DNA of 64,000 bases from JBFMAI01 sp040755725 (lineage in GTDB: Bacteria > Planctomycetota > Phycisphaerae > UBA1845 > Fen-1342). The stretch is from assembly GCA_040755725.1 (NCBI GenBank), contig JBFMAI010000023.1:310001-374000 (forward strand), in the 5' to 3' direction. Under the pieces are notes generated by a model. The model searched no databases. It saw nothing but the letters and a program-made list of their open reading frames with translations, and was not told the origin of the DNA. Shown here one piece after another: positions 36,377-44,160 of the stretch. Every line of letters begins with the position of its first letter. The stretch's first letter is position 1. The position numbers and the translations under genes are program-made.

Positions 36377-36800
36377 TCACGATCCTCGACCGGCCTCTTC
36401 CCCTGGGGCTCCCCGGTTGAGGATTGAAGCCGGGGGTTTAGGGACCGAGCCCGCGAGGACCTGTCTGCCGTAGCGCAGGCCGTTCGGCATCGGGTCGCCG
36501 CGGCGACCGTCTGATAGCCCACGTTTCGCGCTGGTCTGTTTGCTGATATGCAGCCGGAACAGGATCGGCAGGCAGAAGACGTGCTCGGGCCGGAACGGGA
36601 AACGCAGGATCACGCCCAGGACGACCGCACTGTGGCCCCGGTTCGTCAGGGCCACTTCGCGGGTCACGAGCAGCGGGTCATGGTGCATACCGACGCCAAG
36701 GATCTTCAGGCCGCGTTTGCGGGCCAGGGTGTCGTCCAGGGCCAACAGCACAACCCCGCGTCGCCCAGCCAGGGGAGCGGCAACAACATGAGGCGGGGGA
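36377..36800 (-). pseudogene. Transposase remnant (DDE superfamily, IS701-like)
   Basis: The minus-strand frame gives LLALDDTLARKRGLKILGVG, then MHHDPLLVTREVALTNRGHS and PFRPEHVFCLPILFRLHISK. This resembles the N-terminal half of DDE-type transposases common in planctomycetes (first catalytic D in DDT). The real N-terminus has been replaced by an interspersed repeat (36793-36873), and the C-terminal half is missing after about 110 residues. No terminal inverted repeats were recognised, so it is not mobile. Confidence 0.6.
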
Positions 36801-36873
36801 GGGCGAGGCTGTCTCCTGCGGCGACCCTGTCGGCCCGCCCAGCCGTGGCTTCGCGGGAAGTTGGCCCTCCCGC
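36793..36873. repeat. Copy of the GGGAGGGCGAGGCT palindromic repeat with enlarged loop
   Basis: GCGGGGGAGGGCGAGGCT on the left and TTGGCCCTCCCGCG on the right are diverged arms of the element best seen at 63803-63858. The loop is longer (about 45 bases). It borders the transposase remnant. Confidence 0.6.
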
Positions 36874-36919
36874 GCTGCACGGTCGCTGACGTCCATTCGG
36901 TTCGCGGGACGCGGGCGGA

Positions 36920-37627
36920 CTACCGCGGTTCGTCAAACTCCCCTACCGGCAGGCCGTCCGCCACGTCGCGCAGGGCGGCGTGATCGAGAATGCGAATCTG
37001 CTGCGCGTCGACCGTTTCGATCAGCCCCGCTTCGGCCAGCCGCCGCAGCGTCCGCGACAACGTCTCCCGCGTCAGGTTCAGGTGGCTGGCCACGTCTTTC
37101 TTCAACACCGGCAACGTGAACGCCTCCGGCCGCTCGTGCGGCGCCGACCGCAGGATGTAGCCCGCCACACGCCCGACGGCGTCGCGCAAGACGACATCTT
37201 CGAGCAAGCCGACGAGATGCCGCGTCCACAACGCCAGCCCCTCAACCAACTGAAGGCACACGCGGTGGTTCGTCTCCAGCAGCCGCCGAAAGCGGTCCGC
37301 CGGCAGCAGCACGCACACGGTGTCCTCAACAGCCTCGGCGTTGGCGGGACAGAGCAGGTCACCGATGACCGCGACCTCGGCGAACGTCTGCCCCGGCTGG
37401 GCCATGTGCAGGACATGGTCCTTGCCGCTGGGGGCCACCTTGTACACGCGGACCAGGCCGCGGCCGACGCAATAAAGCGCCTCGCATTCCTGCCCCTGCC
37501 GGAAAATCACGCGATCTTTCGCGAATTCGACCACTCGCCCCAGCTCCCCGACGAGGGCCAGGGACAAGTCGTCTAACCCACGAAATAGAGAGCACTTACG
37601 AAGAATCTGGGCCGCTGTCAGCTCCAT
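36920..37627 (-). CDS. Crp/Fnr-family transcriptional regulator
   Basis: This 235-residue protein has a cyclic-nucleotide-binding beta-barrel (residues about 15-120; FRQGQECEALYCVGRGLVRV), a dimer helix, and a Crp-type helix-turn-helix (about 165-215; KKDVASHLNLTRETLSRTLRRL). The cluster-binding N-terminal cysteines of FNR are absent, so a NO- or ligand-sensing type such as Dnr/NnrR is more likely. It is divergent from the ferredoxin-Hcp genes. A perfect TTGAT-N4-ATCAA box lies between them at 37663, so it probably controls those genes and itself. Confidence 0.92.
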   Translation of the reverse strand: MELTAAQILRKCSLFRGLDDLSLALVGELGRVVEFAKDRVIFRQGQECEALYCVGRGLVRVYKVAPSGKDHVLHMAQPGQTFAEVAVIGDLLCPANAEAVEDTVCVLLPADRFRRLLETNHRVCLQLVEGLALWTRHLVGLLEDVVLRDAVGRVAGYILRSAPHERPEAFTLPVLKKDVASHLNLTRETLSRTLRRLAEAGLIETVDAQQIRILDHAALRDVADGLPVGEFDEPR

Positions 37628-37662
37628 CCGCTCACCCGGCTGTGAAATTAATTCGTACCGTT

Positions 37663-37676
37663 TTGATCCAGATCAA
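37663..37676. promoter_or_regulatory. Perfect FNR/Dnr-type operator
   Basis: TTGATCCAGATCAA matches the FNR/NnrR consensus TTGAT-N4-ATCAA exactly. It is 36 bases upstream of the Crp/Fnr gene and 95 bases upstream of the ferredoxin-like gene. Confidence 0.85.
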
Positions 37677-37770
37677 CGACAATCGCCGCCGACCGTGCGA
37701 AAAGTAGTGTCGCGGCGGCGGCAGGCCGTGGCAAGGGCTGCGGCCGGAGCCGTCGCCGGAGGTACTTAGC

Positions 37771-38613
37771 ATGATCCGCGAAGTCGTGGTGATCGACGAG
37801 GAGCTGTGCGACGGGTGCGGACTCTGCATTCCGTCGTGCCAGGAGGGGGCGCTCCAGATCGTCAATGGGAAGGCGAAACTAGTCGCCGATCGGCTGTGCG
37901 ACGGCCTCGGGGCGTGCCTGGGGCATTGCCCAAGAGGCGCGATGCGCATTGAGCGGCGGGAAGCCGACGCGTTCGACGAAGTGGCCGTCGCCGCCCACCT
38001 GGGCACGTCAGCCCCGACACCGCTTCAGCACCGGCATCAACCCGCGGCACTGTCGCCGGCGCCGCATTCCGGCGGTGGGTGTCCGGGGGCGCGGTTCACG
38101 CGGTTCACGGGCGGTGCATGCCCCCCGAGTAGCGGGAACGGTTCCGCCAAGATCGTGACGGAGCAGTCCTCCGAGCTGACGCACTGGCCCGTGCAGTTGC
38201 ACCTGCTGTCGCCGCACGCCCCGGTGTTGAAGGGCGCGCGCCTGCTGGTGACGGCGGATTGCGTGCCGATCGCGTATGCTGGTTTTCACGCAGAGCTGCT
38301 GCGCGGCCGGGCCGTGGTGATCGCGTGTCCCAAGCTCGACGACACGACGGGCTACGTCGAGAAGCTCACCGAGATGATCGCGCACAACGAGTTGCGGGAC
38401 ATCACCGTCGTCCACATGGAGGTGCCGTGCTGCACGGGGATTGTCCACGCGGTCCTGCGGGCACGCCAGCTCGCCCAGGTACCCGTGCCCGTCGAGGAAA
38501 TCGTCATCGGCATTCGCGGCGATGTCGTCGGTCGGCGGTCGCTGCCGGCGGAAAGCCAACACCCCGGCGGTTGTTCCGCCATGGATCGTGGACAGGAGAG
38601 TGTGAGAAGTTAA
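37771..38613 (+). CDS. 4Fe-4S ferredoxin-domain protein, likely Hcp electron partner
   Basis: This 280-residue protein starts with a ferredoxin pair. The first cluster has C13, C16, C19 and C23 (CDGCGLCIPSC). The second has only C43, C49 and C53 (CDGLGACLGHC), one Cys short of the canonical set. A low-complexity Pro/Gly/Ser linker (about 75-130) follows. The conserved C-terminal domain (about 135-250) includes LLVTADCVPIAYAGFH, VIACPKLDD and VPCCTGI. It is divergent from a Crp/Fnr regulator and 174 bases before hcp, so it probably feeds electrons to Hcp under nitrosative or anaerobic conditions. Confidence 0.82.
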   Translation: MIREVVVIDEELCDGCGLCIPSCQEGALQIVNGKAKLVADRLCDGLGACLGHCPRGAMRIERREADAFDEVAVAAHLGTSAPTPLQHRHQPAALSPAPHSGGGCPGARFTRFTGGACPPSSGNGSAKIVTEQSSELTHWPVQLHLLSPHAPVLKGARLLVTADCVPIAYAGFHAELLRGRAVVIACPKLDDTTGYVEKLTEMIAHNELRDITVVHMEVPCCTGIVHAVLRARQLAQVPVPVEEIVIGIRGDVVGRRSLPAESQHPGGCSAMDRGQESVRS

Positions 38614-38629
38614 TACGCGGCGGTCGTTA

Positions 38630-38698
38630 CCCTCCCCCAACCCCTCCCTGAGGGGGGGGTTAAGCACCGCCAGCCTCTCCCGGAGAGGGAGGGGGCGG
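38630..38698. repeat. Copy of the CCCTCCCCCAACCCCTCCC repeat with added hairpin
   Basis: ACCCTCCCCCAACCCCTCCC is followed by a G8 run and by CCTCTCCCGGAGAGGGAGGG, which forms a second hairpin. It lies between the ferredoxin-like gene and hcp. Confidence 0.75.
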
Positions 38699-38787
38699 TT
38701 AGCCGCCTCCAGGACGGAGATGGCAACGCTTGCTCATCACCGGCGCGGCGGCAGAAGCGCGGCCCGGTATTCAGAAAGGAAGGAACC

Positions 38788-40098
38788 ATGTTCTGCAATC
38801 AGTGTGAACAGACCCATCAGGGCACCGGCTGTGTTGAGACCGGCGTGTGCGGAAAAGACCCGGACATGCAGTCGCTCCAGGAAATCCTGCTCTACGGCGT
38901 GAAGGGCATGTGTGCGTATGCCCACCATGCTCGGCGACTCGGGATGGTGGATGAAGATGTCGATGCCTTCGTCGAAGAAGCGCTGTTCGCCACCGTCACC
39001 AACGTCAATTTCGACCTGGGGAGCCTATTTGAGCTTGTCCTGGAATGCGGGCACAAGAACCTGCGCGTGATGCAAATGCTCGATGAGGGGCACACGAAGC
39101 GCTTTGGCACCCCGTCGCCGACGACCGTGTTCGAAGGTACTCGGGCCGGCCCCGGCATCCTCGTCACCGGTCACGACATGGTCGATCTGGCCGACCTGCT
39201 CGAACAGACCAAGGGCACCGGCATCAATGTCTACACCCACGGTGAGATGCTGCCCGCCCACATGTACCCCGGGCTCCGCAAGCATAGACACCTGGTCGGG
39301 CACTTCGGCGGCGCGTGGCAGAAGCAGCGGGCCGAGTTCCTGCGCTTCACGGGGCCGATCCTGGCTACCACCAACTGCATCCTCATCCCGCGTGAGCAGT
39401 ACAAGGACCGCTTATTCACAACCCGCGTCACCGCGGTCCCCGGCGGCCGGCGGTTGACGACCAACGACTTCTCCGCGGTCATCGATTCGGCCCGCCGGTG
39501 CGAGCCGCTGGCGGAGCGGCCGGACGGCGAGTCCACGATCGGTTTCCACCACAGCGTGCTGCTCGGTCTGGCCGACAAGATTCTGGCGGCGGTGAAGGCC
39601 GGCCACCTGCGCCATTTCTTCGTCATCGGCGGTTGCGACGGGGCCGAGCCGGGCCGCAATTACTTCACCGAATTCGCGCGCAACACGCCGAAAGACACCA
39701 TCGTGCTCACGCTCGGGTGCGGCAAGTACCGGATTCGCAATGAAGACTTCGGGACGATCACGCTCGACGGGGCCGGACCGGTCCCGCGGCTGCTGGACAT
39801 GGGGCAGTGCAACGACGCCTATGGGGCGATTCAGGTGGCGGCCGGGTTGGCCAAGGCGTGCAACGGCTCGGTCAACGACCTCCCGCTGAGTATCGTGCTG
39901 TCGTGGTTCGAGCAGAAGGCCGTCGCGGTCCTGCTAACCCTGCTTGCGTTGGGCGTAAAGGGCATCCGCATCGGCCCCGCCGCCCCGGCGTTCGTGTCGC
40001 CGAACGTGTTCAAGATCCTCCAGGACAAGTATGACCTGAAGCTGACGGGCGCCGACCCGCACGCGGACTTGAGCGCGTGCCTGTCCCGTCGGGCGTAG
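38788..40098 (+). CDS. hcp: Hybrid cluster protein (hydroxylamine/NO reductase), short form
   Basis: This 436-residue protein has the N-terminal cluster cysteines C3, C6, C15 and C21 (spacing CX2CX8CX5C). The hybrid-cluster ligands are also present: His in VTGHDMVD, Glu in HGEMLPAHMYP, and Cys in IGGCDGAEPGR, TLGCGKYR and MGQCNDAYG. It is about 100 residues shorter than E. coli Hcp because the helical insert after residue 60 is missing, the arrangement of compact (class III-like) Hcp. It reduces NO or hydroxylamine. The FNR box and ferredoxin-like gene upstream complete a nitrosative-stress unit. AAGGAAGG precedes the ATG. Confidence 0.95.
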   Translation: MFCNQCEQTHQGTGCVETGVCGKDPDMQSLQEILLYGVKGMCAYAHHARRLGMVDEDVDAFVEEALFATVTNVNFDLGSLFELVLECGHKNLRVMQMLDEGHTKRFGTPSPTTVFEGTRAGPGILVTGHDMVDLADLLEQTKGTGINVYTHGEMLPAHMYPGLRKHRHLVGHFGGAWQKQRAEFLRFTGPILATTNCILIPREQYKDRLFTTRVTAVPGGRRLTTNDFSAVIDSARRCEPLAERPDGESTIGFHHSVLLGLADKILAAVKAGHLRHFFVIGGCDGAEPGRNYFTEFARNTPKDTIVLTLGCGKYRIRNEDFGTITLDGAGPVPRLLDMGQCNDAYGAIQVAAGLAKACNGSVNDLPLSIVLSWFEQKAVAVLLTLLALGVKGIRIGPAAPAFVSPNVFKILQDKYDLKLTGADPHADLSACLSRRA

Positions 40099-40111
40099 CC
40101 AAGAGATAATC

Positions 40112-40140
40112 ACCACGGAGGCACAGAGAGCACAGAGACA
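40112..40140. repeat. CACAGAGAGCACAGAGA-type interspersed repeat
   Basis: ACCACGGAGGCACAGAGAGC followed by ACAGAGACA is a purine-rich direct-repeat element; similar words recur in many environmental bacterial genomes. Only one copy is seen in this window. Confidence 0.5.
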
Positions 40141-40214
40141 GAAGAGGCGAAGCGAGTGGGGCCATAGTAGTTGTGTAGCTTTGCTGTGTCGCCGACGATT
40201 TAGAGCGCCTAACA

Positions 40215-40268
40215 GGGCTCTGGGGCACGGGCTCTCAGCCCGTGTTTCACCGGCTGGAGAGCCGGCGT
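40215..40268. repeat. Double-hairpin repeat ACGGGCT-CTC-AGCCCGT
   Basis: Two perfect hairpins stand side by side: ACGGGCT/AGCCCGT at 40227-40243 and CCGGCT/AGCCGG at 40250-40265. No gene is nearby except the hcp end 120 bases upstream. Confidence 0.6.
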
Positions 40269-40532
40269 CCCACCGTTGTGCTATCCCGGATTATTCACCA
40301 ACTTCGTGAGCGTCGGTGCAAACCCGTTCCGTTTGGCGGTGTAGAACATGCGTACAGGCACGCCTGACCCACGGAGCGGGAGCAGCACCTCCTGGGTGAA
40401 GGTCAGGTACGGGCCGGTCGTGCTGGTAGAGGCGGCGCGTACCACGGCTACTACCGCCAGACGATGTACTATCGTGTCCGCTGAGTAAACCACGTCTACG
40501 CGCCGCACGGGTGGTGTGGCATCCTGGGGAGC

Positions 40533-40625
40533 ATGCCGAAGCGAACTGATTCAGCAGCACGGTGGCGTGAGATTGCACGCGGCCAGGCCGAGAGCGGGCC
40601 GTCGGTGGCGGCCCGTCAGGGCGTG
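40533..40625 (+). pseudogene. Possible 5' remnant of an IS66-type accessory gene
   Basis: The frame begins MPKRTDSAARWREIARGQAE and continues SGPSVAARQGV, which resembles the WR..I..Q..SGLSVAAFCRQ head of IS66-type accessory proteins. The similarity stops at about residue 31, where the 3' end of the prepilin-like gene begins. The remaining 40141-40532 bases hold repeats and no supported gene. Confidence 0.35.
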
Positions 40626-41572
40626 AAATTTGGCGTCCAGGGTTCGTCCAGGCTGTTGCCGGACCACTGGGAATTGTCGCCGTCGAAGGCGACGCTGCCG
40701 TCGGGATTGAACCGGTAGCCCAATTGCGTCGGCGTCGCCGCCGACGCGTGCCCGTCCACCCACAGGACATTGGCCCAGCCCCGGTGCCGGGGGTCGAGCG
40801 CGCTGCGATGCTCCGGCAGACTGGCCATTTCCCCGCTGATCGGGTCGACGCGCGGCGGGTCGAGGTTGAAGCCCTCGTTACCTAGCACCCGCTCATCGGT
40901 GATGTTCCAATCGTCGGTGTACGGTTGCCGTTCCGTCGGCGGGTACGAAGCGGCGGTGCCCATGCCGTCGCCGAACGCCACCGTTCGGCCGGGAAAGCGG
41001 ATCACATTCAGCCGTACGGGCCAGTTCTTGTACGAGTCCAGGACGCTCTCATTGAGCAGCCGGGAGTTGCCCAGGAACTGGTAGTTGTAGCCGTAGCTGC
41101 CGTTGCGCTCGTCCTTCCAATCGGCCACGGTGGGGCACACGTAGACGCCGTAGGAATAGCGCTGCCGGTCGCCTTTGCGCCCGTGCATGTCGATCTCGTT
41201 CTTGCAGGCCTTCGGGTCATCGAACGGCGGCACCCCGACGGACATGCTCATGCTGGCGATGAACGTCGGCCGGTACTTCAGGCGTCCATAGATCAGCGCC
41301 GCGGGCTCGCAGGGCTTGCTGCCCCACTTCGGCAGCCGGCTGGGCGGCAACATGCCGTTGTTCTCGTCCACGTAGATGTTCAACCCCTGGCCGAGCACGT
41401 GGAGCTGGGCCAGGCACTGGGCCAGCCGGGCCTGCTGGCGGGCGCTGGAGAGCATCGGGGCCAGCACGCTGACCAGTAGCGAGATGATCGCGATGACGAC
41501 CAGCAGTTCGATGAGCGTGAACCCCGCTGGGCCGCGCCGCGGCCGGTCTCCAAGTTGGTGCGTGACCCGCAT
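40616..41572 (-). CDS. Prepilin-like (DUF1559-type) surface protein
   Basis: This 318-residue protein has a type IV prepilin head: a basic leader ending in G, then FTLIELLVVIAIISLLVSVL (residues about 18-37). The globular part follows the planctomycete pseudopilin pattern, with NVLWVDGHAS near the end (the common FxDGH motif). The leader should be cut by a prepilin peptidase and the protein exported by a type II or IV system. GGAG precedes the ATG. It is divergent from a second such gene at 41698, with a dyad in the shared promoter region. Confidence 0.88.
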   Translation of the reverse strand: MRVTHQLGDRPRRGPAGFTLIELLVVIAIISLLVSVLAPMLSSARQQARLAQCLAQLHVLGQGLNIYVDENNGMLPPSRLPKWGSKPCEPAALIYGRLKYRPTFIASMSMSVGVPPFDDPKACKNEIDMHGRKGDRQRYSYGVYVCPTVADWKDERNGSYGYNYQFLGNSRLLNESVLDSYKNWPVRLNVIRFPGRTVAFGDGMGTAASYPPTERQPYTDDWNITDERVLGNEGFNLDPPRVDPISGEMASLPEHRSALDPRHRGWANVLWVDGHASAATPTQLGYRFNPDGSVAFDGDNSQWSGNSLDEPWTPNFTP

Positions 41573-41631
41573 GGCCCATCTCCTTTCGCCGTCTCCACTC
41601 TAGCGACGCGTCGACCTGCTCGGCAACGCAT

Positions 41632-41664
41632 TTTACCCCGCTCGCGCGGTAAATATCGTATAAT
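41632..41664. promoter_or_regulatory. Divergent promoter region with TTTACC-N10-GGTAAA dyad
   Basis: TTTACC (41632-41637) and GGTAAA (41648-41653) form a perfect inverted repeat, followed by TATAAT (41659-41664) for the plus-strand prepilin gene. The region is AT-rich and lies between two divergent prepilin-like genes. The dyad may bind a regulator of both. Confidence 0.55.
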
Positions 41665-41697
41665 ATCGGAAGAAGCAGCAGCCGAGCCCAGCGGTCC

Positions 41698-42597
41698 ATG
41701 TCCGAACGGAGCATCCAAGCCCACATCGATCGGCGGGGAGCGGGTCGCGTCGCCCCCGCGCGTCGGAAGGGCTTCACGCTCATCGAACTGCTGGTCGTCG
41801 TCGCCATCGTCGCCCTACTGATGAGCGGGCTGCTGCCGACGCTGGCCGCGGCCCGCGAGCGGGGCAAGCGGACGCGCTGTGCCGCGAACCTCCAGCAAAT
41901 CGCGCTCGGCTGGCAGATGTACCTCGACCACGAGATGGGCGGCGTGTTCCCGAAGTACCAGAAGAACATCCACTGGTTCTACGGCGGCAAGATGGACCAA
42001 TACGGTTACCCGCAACTGGCCCTGAACCCGCGGCCGATCAACTGGTACGTCGGCTCCGACCCCTATGGCAACCGCACCGCGGAGGTGTTCCACTGCCCGG
42101 CCGATCGCGGGGCCGAATACACTCGTACCCAGCCGCATTGGAGCCGGCCCAGCACCTACGATTACTACGGCAACAGCTACCCGGCCAACGGCGTGCTGTT
42201 CGCCTGGACCGGCAACCCGCCCATCGTGCGCGACGCCATCCCGATCTCGCTGTCCATGGTGGTCTTCCTCGGCGACCATCAGGTCATCTCCCCCGGCGAC
42301 CCCTATCTCCAAGCCCGCTGGCACGACCAGGACGGCCTCAGCATGAACGTCGCGTTCCTCGATGGCCACGTGGCGTTCACGCGCTTCGAGTTCGGCCAGT
42401 CGCAGACGGCCACGTACAGCTTCGATCTGGCCTGGAAGCCACCCCCGCCACCGGAACACCCCTCCCCTCCAGGGAGGGGTTGGGGGAGGGTTGGATTACG
42501 GCGTCGAGGCGCGCTCGAGACTGAAGAAGGGATTCGCTTCGCCGCTACCACCCCACAATGCTGTACCCGCAGTCCACGTAGTGGACCTCGCCCGTGA
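41698..42597 (+). CDS. Prepilin-like (DUF1559-type) surface protein with repeat-derived tail
   Basis: This 299-residue protein has the prepilin leader ending G-FTLIELLVVVAIVALLMSG (about residues 25-44). A pseudopilin body follows with HCPADRGAEYTR and NVAFLDGHVAFTRFE (the FxDGH motif near 222). The original protein probably ended near YSFDLAWKPPPPPE (residue about 252). From 42457 the frame runs through a G-rich interspersed repeat and then 53 bases into the 3' end of fabI on the other strand, adding about 45 unrelated residues. It is divergent from the homologous gene at 40616. Confidence 0.85.
   Translation: MSERSIQAHIDRRGAGRVAPARRKGFTLIELLVVVAIVALLMSGLLPTLAAARERGKRTRCAANLQQIALGWQMYLDHEMGGVFPKYQKNIHWFYGGKMDQYGYPQLALNPRPINWYVGSDPYGNRTAEVFHCPADRGAEYTRTQPHWSRPSTYDYYGNSYPANGVLFAWTGNPPIVRDAIPISLSMVVFLGDHQVISPGDPYLQARWHDQDGLSMNVAFLDGHVAFTRFEFGQSQTATYSFDLAWKPPPPPEHPSPPGRGWGRVGLRRRGALETEEGIRFAATTPQCCTRSPRSGPRP
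42457..42492. repeat. Copy of the GGGAGGGGTTGGGGGAGGG repeat in a coding tail
   Basis: CACCCCTCCCCTCCAGGGAG followed by GGGTTGGGGGAGGG matches the copies at 17751 and 57237. It is read as part of the prepilin-like protein's C-terminus. Confidence 0.8.
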
Positions 42598-43318
42598 CGC
42601 CGCCGGCCAGGTCGCTCAGGAGATACAGCGCGCTCGAGCCGACTTCCGCGGGGCGGATGTTGCGGTGCAGCGGGGCCTTGTTGGGGTAATGCCGCAGGAT
42701 CTTGTCGAAGTCGCTCACGCCGGCCGCCGACAGCGTTTGTACCGGGCCGGCGGAAATGGCGTTGACGCGGACGTTCTTCTCGTGACCCAGTTCACCCGCG
42801 AGGTACCGCACGGTCGATTCGAGCGCGGCCTTGCACACGCCCATGACGTTGTAGCCCGGGATCATCTTGACCGACCCCAGGTATGTCAGCGTCAGGACGC
42901 TGCCGCCGTCGTTCAGGTACCGCAGCCCGTGCTGGCACAGCGCGATGAGTGAGTACACGCTGATGTCCATCGCCTGCTGAAAATCCGCCCGCGTCGTCTT
43001 GTAGAAGGGATTGGACAGCGCGGCCCGGCTCGCGTAGGCGATCGAGTGGACAATGAAGTCCAGCGGCCCGATCTGCCGGTTCGCCTCCTGAAACGCCGCC
43101 TTCACCTGCGCGTCGTCCGTCACGTCGCACGGCACGATGCACGTCGCCCCCAGCGGCTCCGCCAGCAGCCGCACCCGCCGTTCCATCTTCGGCGGCGGCA
43201 GGTGCGTGAACGCCAGCTCGGCCCCTTCCGCGTGCAGGCGTTGGGCGATGTGCCACGCCAGCGAGCGGTCGTTGGCCACGCCGAAGATGATCCCCCGTTT
43301 GCCGTTCATCAGGCCCAT
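42545..43318 (-). CDS. fabI: Enoyl-[acyl-carrier-protein] reductase (NADH)
   Basis: This 257-residue enzyme catalyses the last step of each fatty-acid elongation cycle. It has the FabI start GKRGIIFGVANDRSLAWHIA (NAD site) and the HSIAYASRAAL block near 93. The catalytic pair is within LTLTYLGSVKMIPGYNVMG, with YNVMGVCKAAL giving Y-x6-K. The PIRTLSA-like region reads GPVQTLSAAGVSDF. The start at 43318 has a further ATG three codons later. It stands alone and converges with the prepilin-like gene. Confidence 0.94.
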   Translation of the reverse strand: MGLMNGKRGIIFGVANDRSLAWHIAQRLHAEGAELAFTHLPPPKMERRVRLLAEPLGATCIVPCDVTDDAQVKAAFQEANRQIGPLDFIVHSIAYASRAALSNPFYKTTRADFQQAMDISVYSLIALCQHGLRYLNDGGSVLTLTYLGSVKMIPGYNVMGVCKAALESTVRYLAGELGHEKNVRVNAISAGPVQTLSAAGVSDFDKILRHYPNKAPLHRNIRPAEVGSSALYLLSDLAGGVTGEVHYVDCGYSIVGW

Positions 43319-43527
43319 CGCGATGTCTCTCACACGCCGCTCCTCGGCCCAACCGGCCCCCCGCCGGCCCGCCGCACCAACGGCAAGAGCTTAGGCCCCT
43401 CGGCGTCGAAAGCAAGCCGCACCGCCGTGGCGGGCCGGCGGCCGGGTTCCGGCGTCTGCACGGACCGACGCCGCCTGCTATCATGCGGCCGCCGCGCGTG
43501 CGGCCGGAAAGCCAGGAGGTCATCGTC

Positions 43528-43992
43528 ATGAAACCGAACGCATCGAAGATCGCCGGCGGCTTGGTCATCGGGATGCTGGTCATCTGCGGGGGCGCGTGGC
43601 TGCATGGGGCCCGCGCTGCCCAACCGGCCCCCAAACCCGCCGTCGCGTTCAACATCACCAGCGGCAAGGAAGACTTGCACGCCGTCACAATGGCCCTGCA
43701 ACTCGCGGGACACGCGTTGGACGACGGCCGCGAGGCGGTCCTGTTCCTGAACGTGCGCGCCCCGGAGCTCGCCCGGGCGGACCTGCCCGAGAGCTTCGCC
43801 TTCGGCCCCAACCCGCCCGTGAAGAAGATGCTGGCGGACCTGTTGGCCCGCGGGGCGCAGCTCATCGTCTGCCCCCACTGCATGAAGGCGCTGGGCCTGA
43901 CCGAGGCCGATCTGGTCGCCGGCGCGAAGGTCGCCAACCGCGAACTGCTGTTTGGCAAGCTGGGGCCGGGGACGGTCGTCTTCAGTTACTGA
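43528..43992 (+). CDS. Exported DsrE-like protein
   Basis: This 154-residue protein has a signal peptide (hydrophobic residues about 8-28, cleavage near ARAAQ) and a DsrE/DsrF-type domain. The domain shows VAFNITSGKEDLHAVTMALQ, AVLFLNVRAPEL and LIVCPHCMKALG with a conserved-type cysteine pair (CPHC). Cytoplasmic DsrE proteins relay sulfur; the role of exported versions is unknown. AGGAGG precedes the ATG at 43528. A CTGCAC-17-TATCAT promoter lies at 43456-43484. Confidence 0.82.
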   Translation: MKPNASKIAGGLVIGMLVICGGAWLHGARAAQPAPKPAVAFNITSGKEDLHAVTMALQLAGHALDDGREAVLFLNVRAPELARADLPESFAFGPNPPVKKMLADLLARGAQLIVCPHCMKALGLTEADLVAGAKVANRELLFGKLGPGTVVFSY

Positions 43993-44046
43993 GCCCGGCG
44001 TAGACACACCGCTCAGCCGCCGCGAAGCGTTGCGCCTTGCAGGCCG

Positions 44047-44071
44047 TGCTCAAGGGCGACGCCGGTCGGCT
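44047..44071. repeat. 25-base exact duplicate of part of lpxD
   Basis: GTGCTCAAGGGCGACGCCGG plus TCGGC occurs here and again at 45432-45456 inside lpxD. In this copy the frame reads AVLKGDAGRL, as in lpxD (PVLKGDAGRR). Flanks do not match. Confidence 0.75.
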
Positions 44072-44084
44072 GGCTTGCGCCGGA

Positions 44085-44125
44085 AGCAGAAAAAGATGGG
44101 CCGCCCGAGAGAAGCCGGGCGGCCC
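44085..44125 (-). terminator. Rho-independent terminator of the PEP-CTERM gene
   Basis: On the minus strand the 10-bp stem GGGCCGCCCG/CGGGCGGCCC (44125-44098) is followed by ATCTTTTTCTGC, a proper U tract. It is 36 bases after the PEP-CTERM stop codon at 44161. Confidence 0.85.
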
Positions 44126-44160
44126 GCGCGGTTGTCAGAACAAGACATTAGCGCCAGTGC

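Noticed and set aside
38614..38787. CRISPR-like appearance of the repeated G-rich motifs
   Set aside because: Copies are kilobases apart, in both orientations, with no regular spacers and no cas genes.
40281..40508. 75-codon minus-strand frame after hcp
   Set aside because: There is no recognisable ribosome site or family match, and the region is made of repeats.
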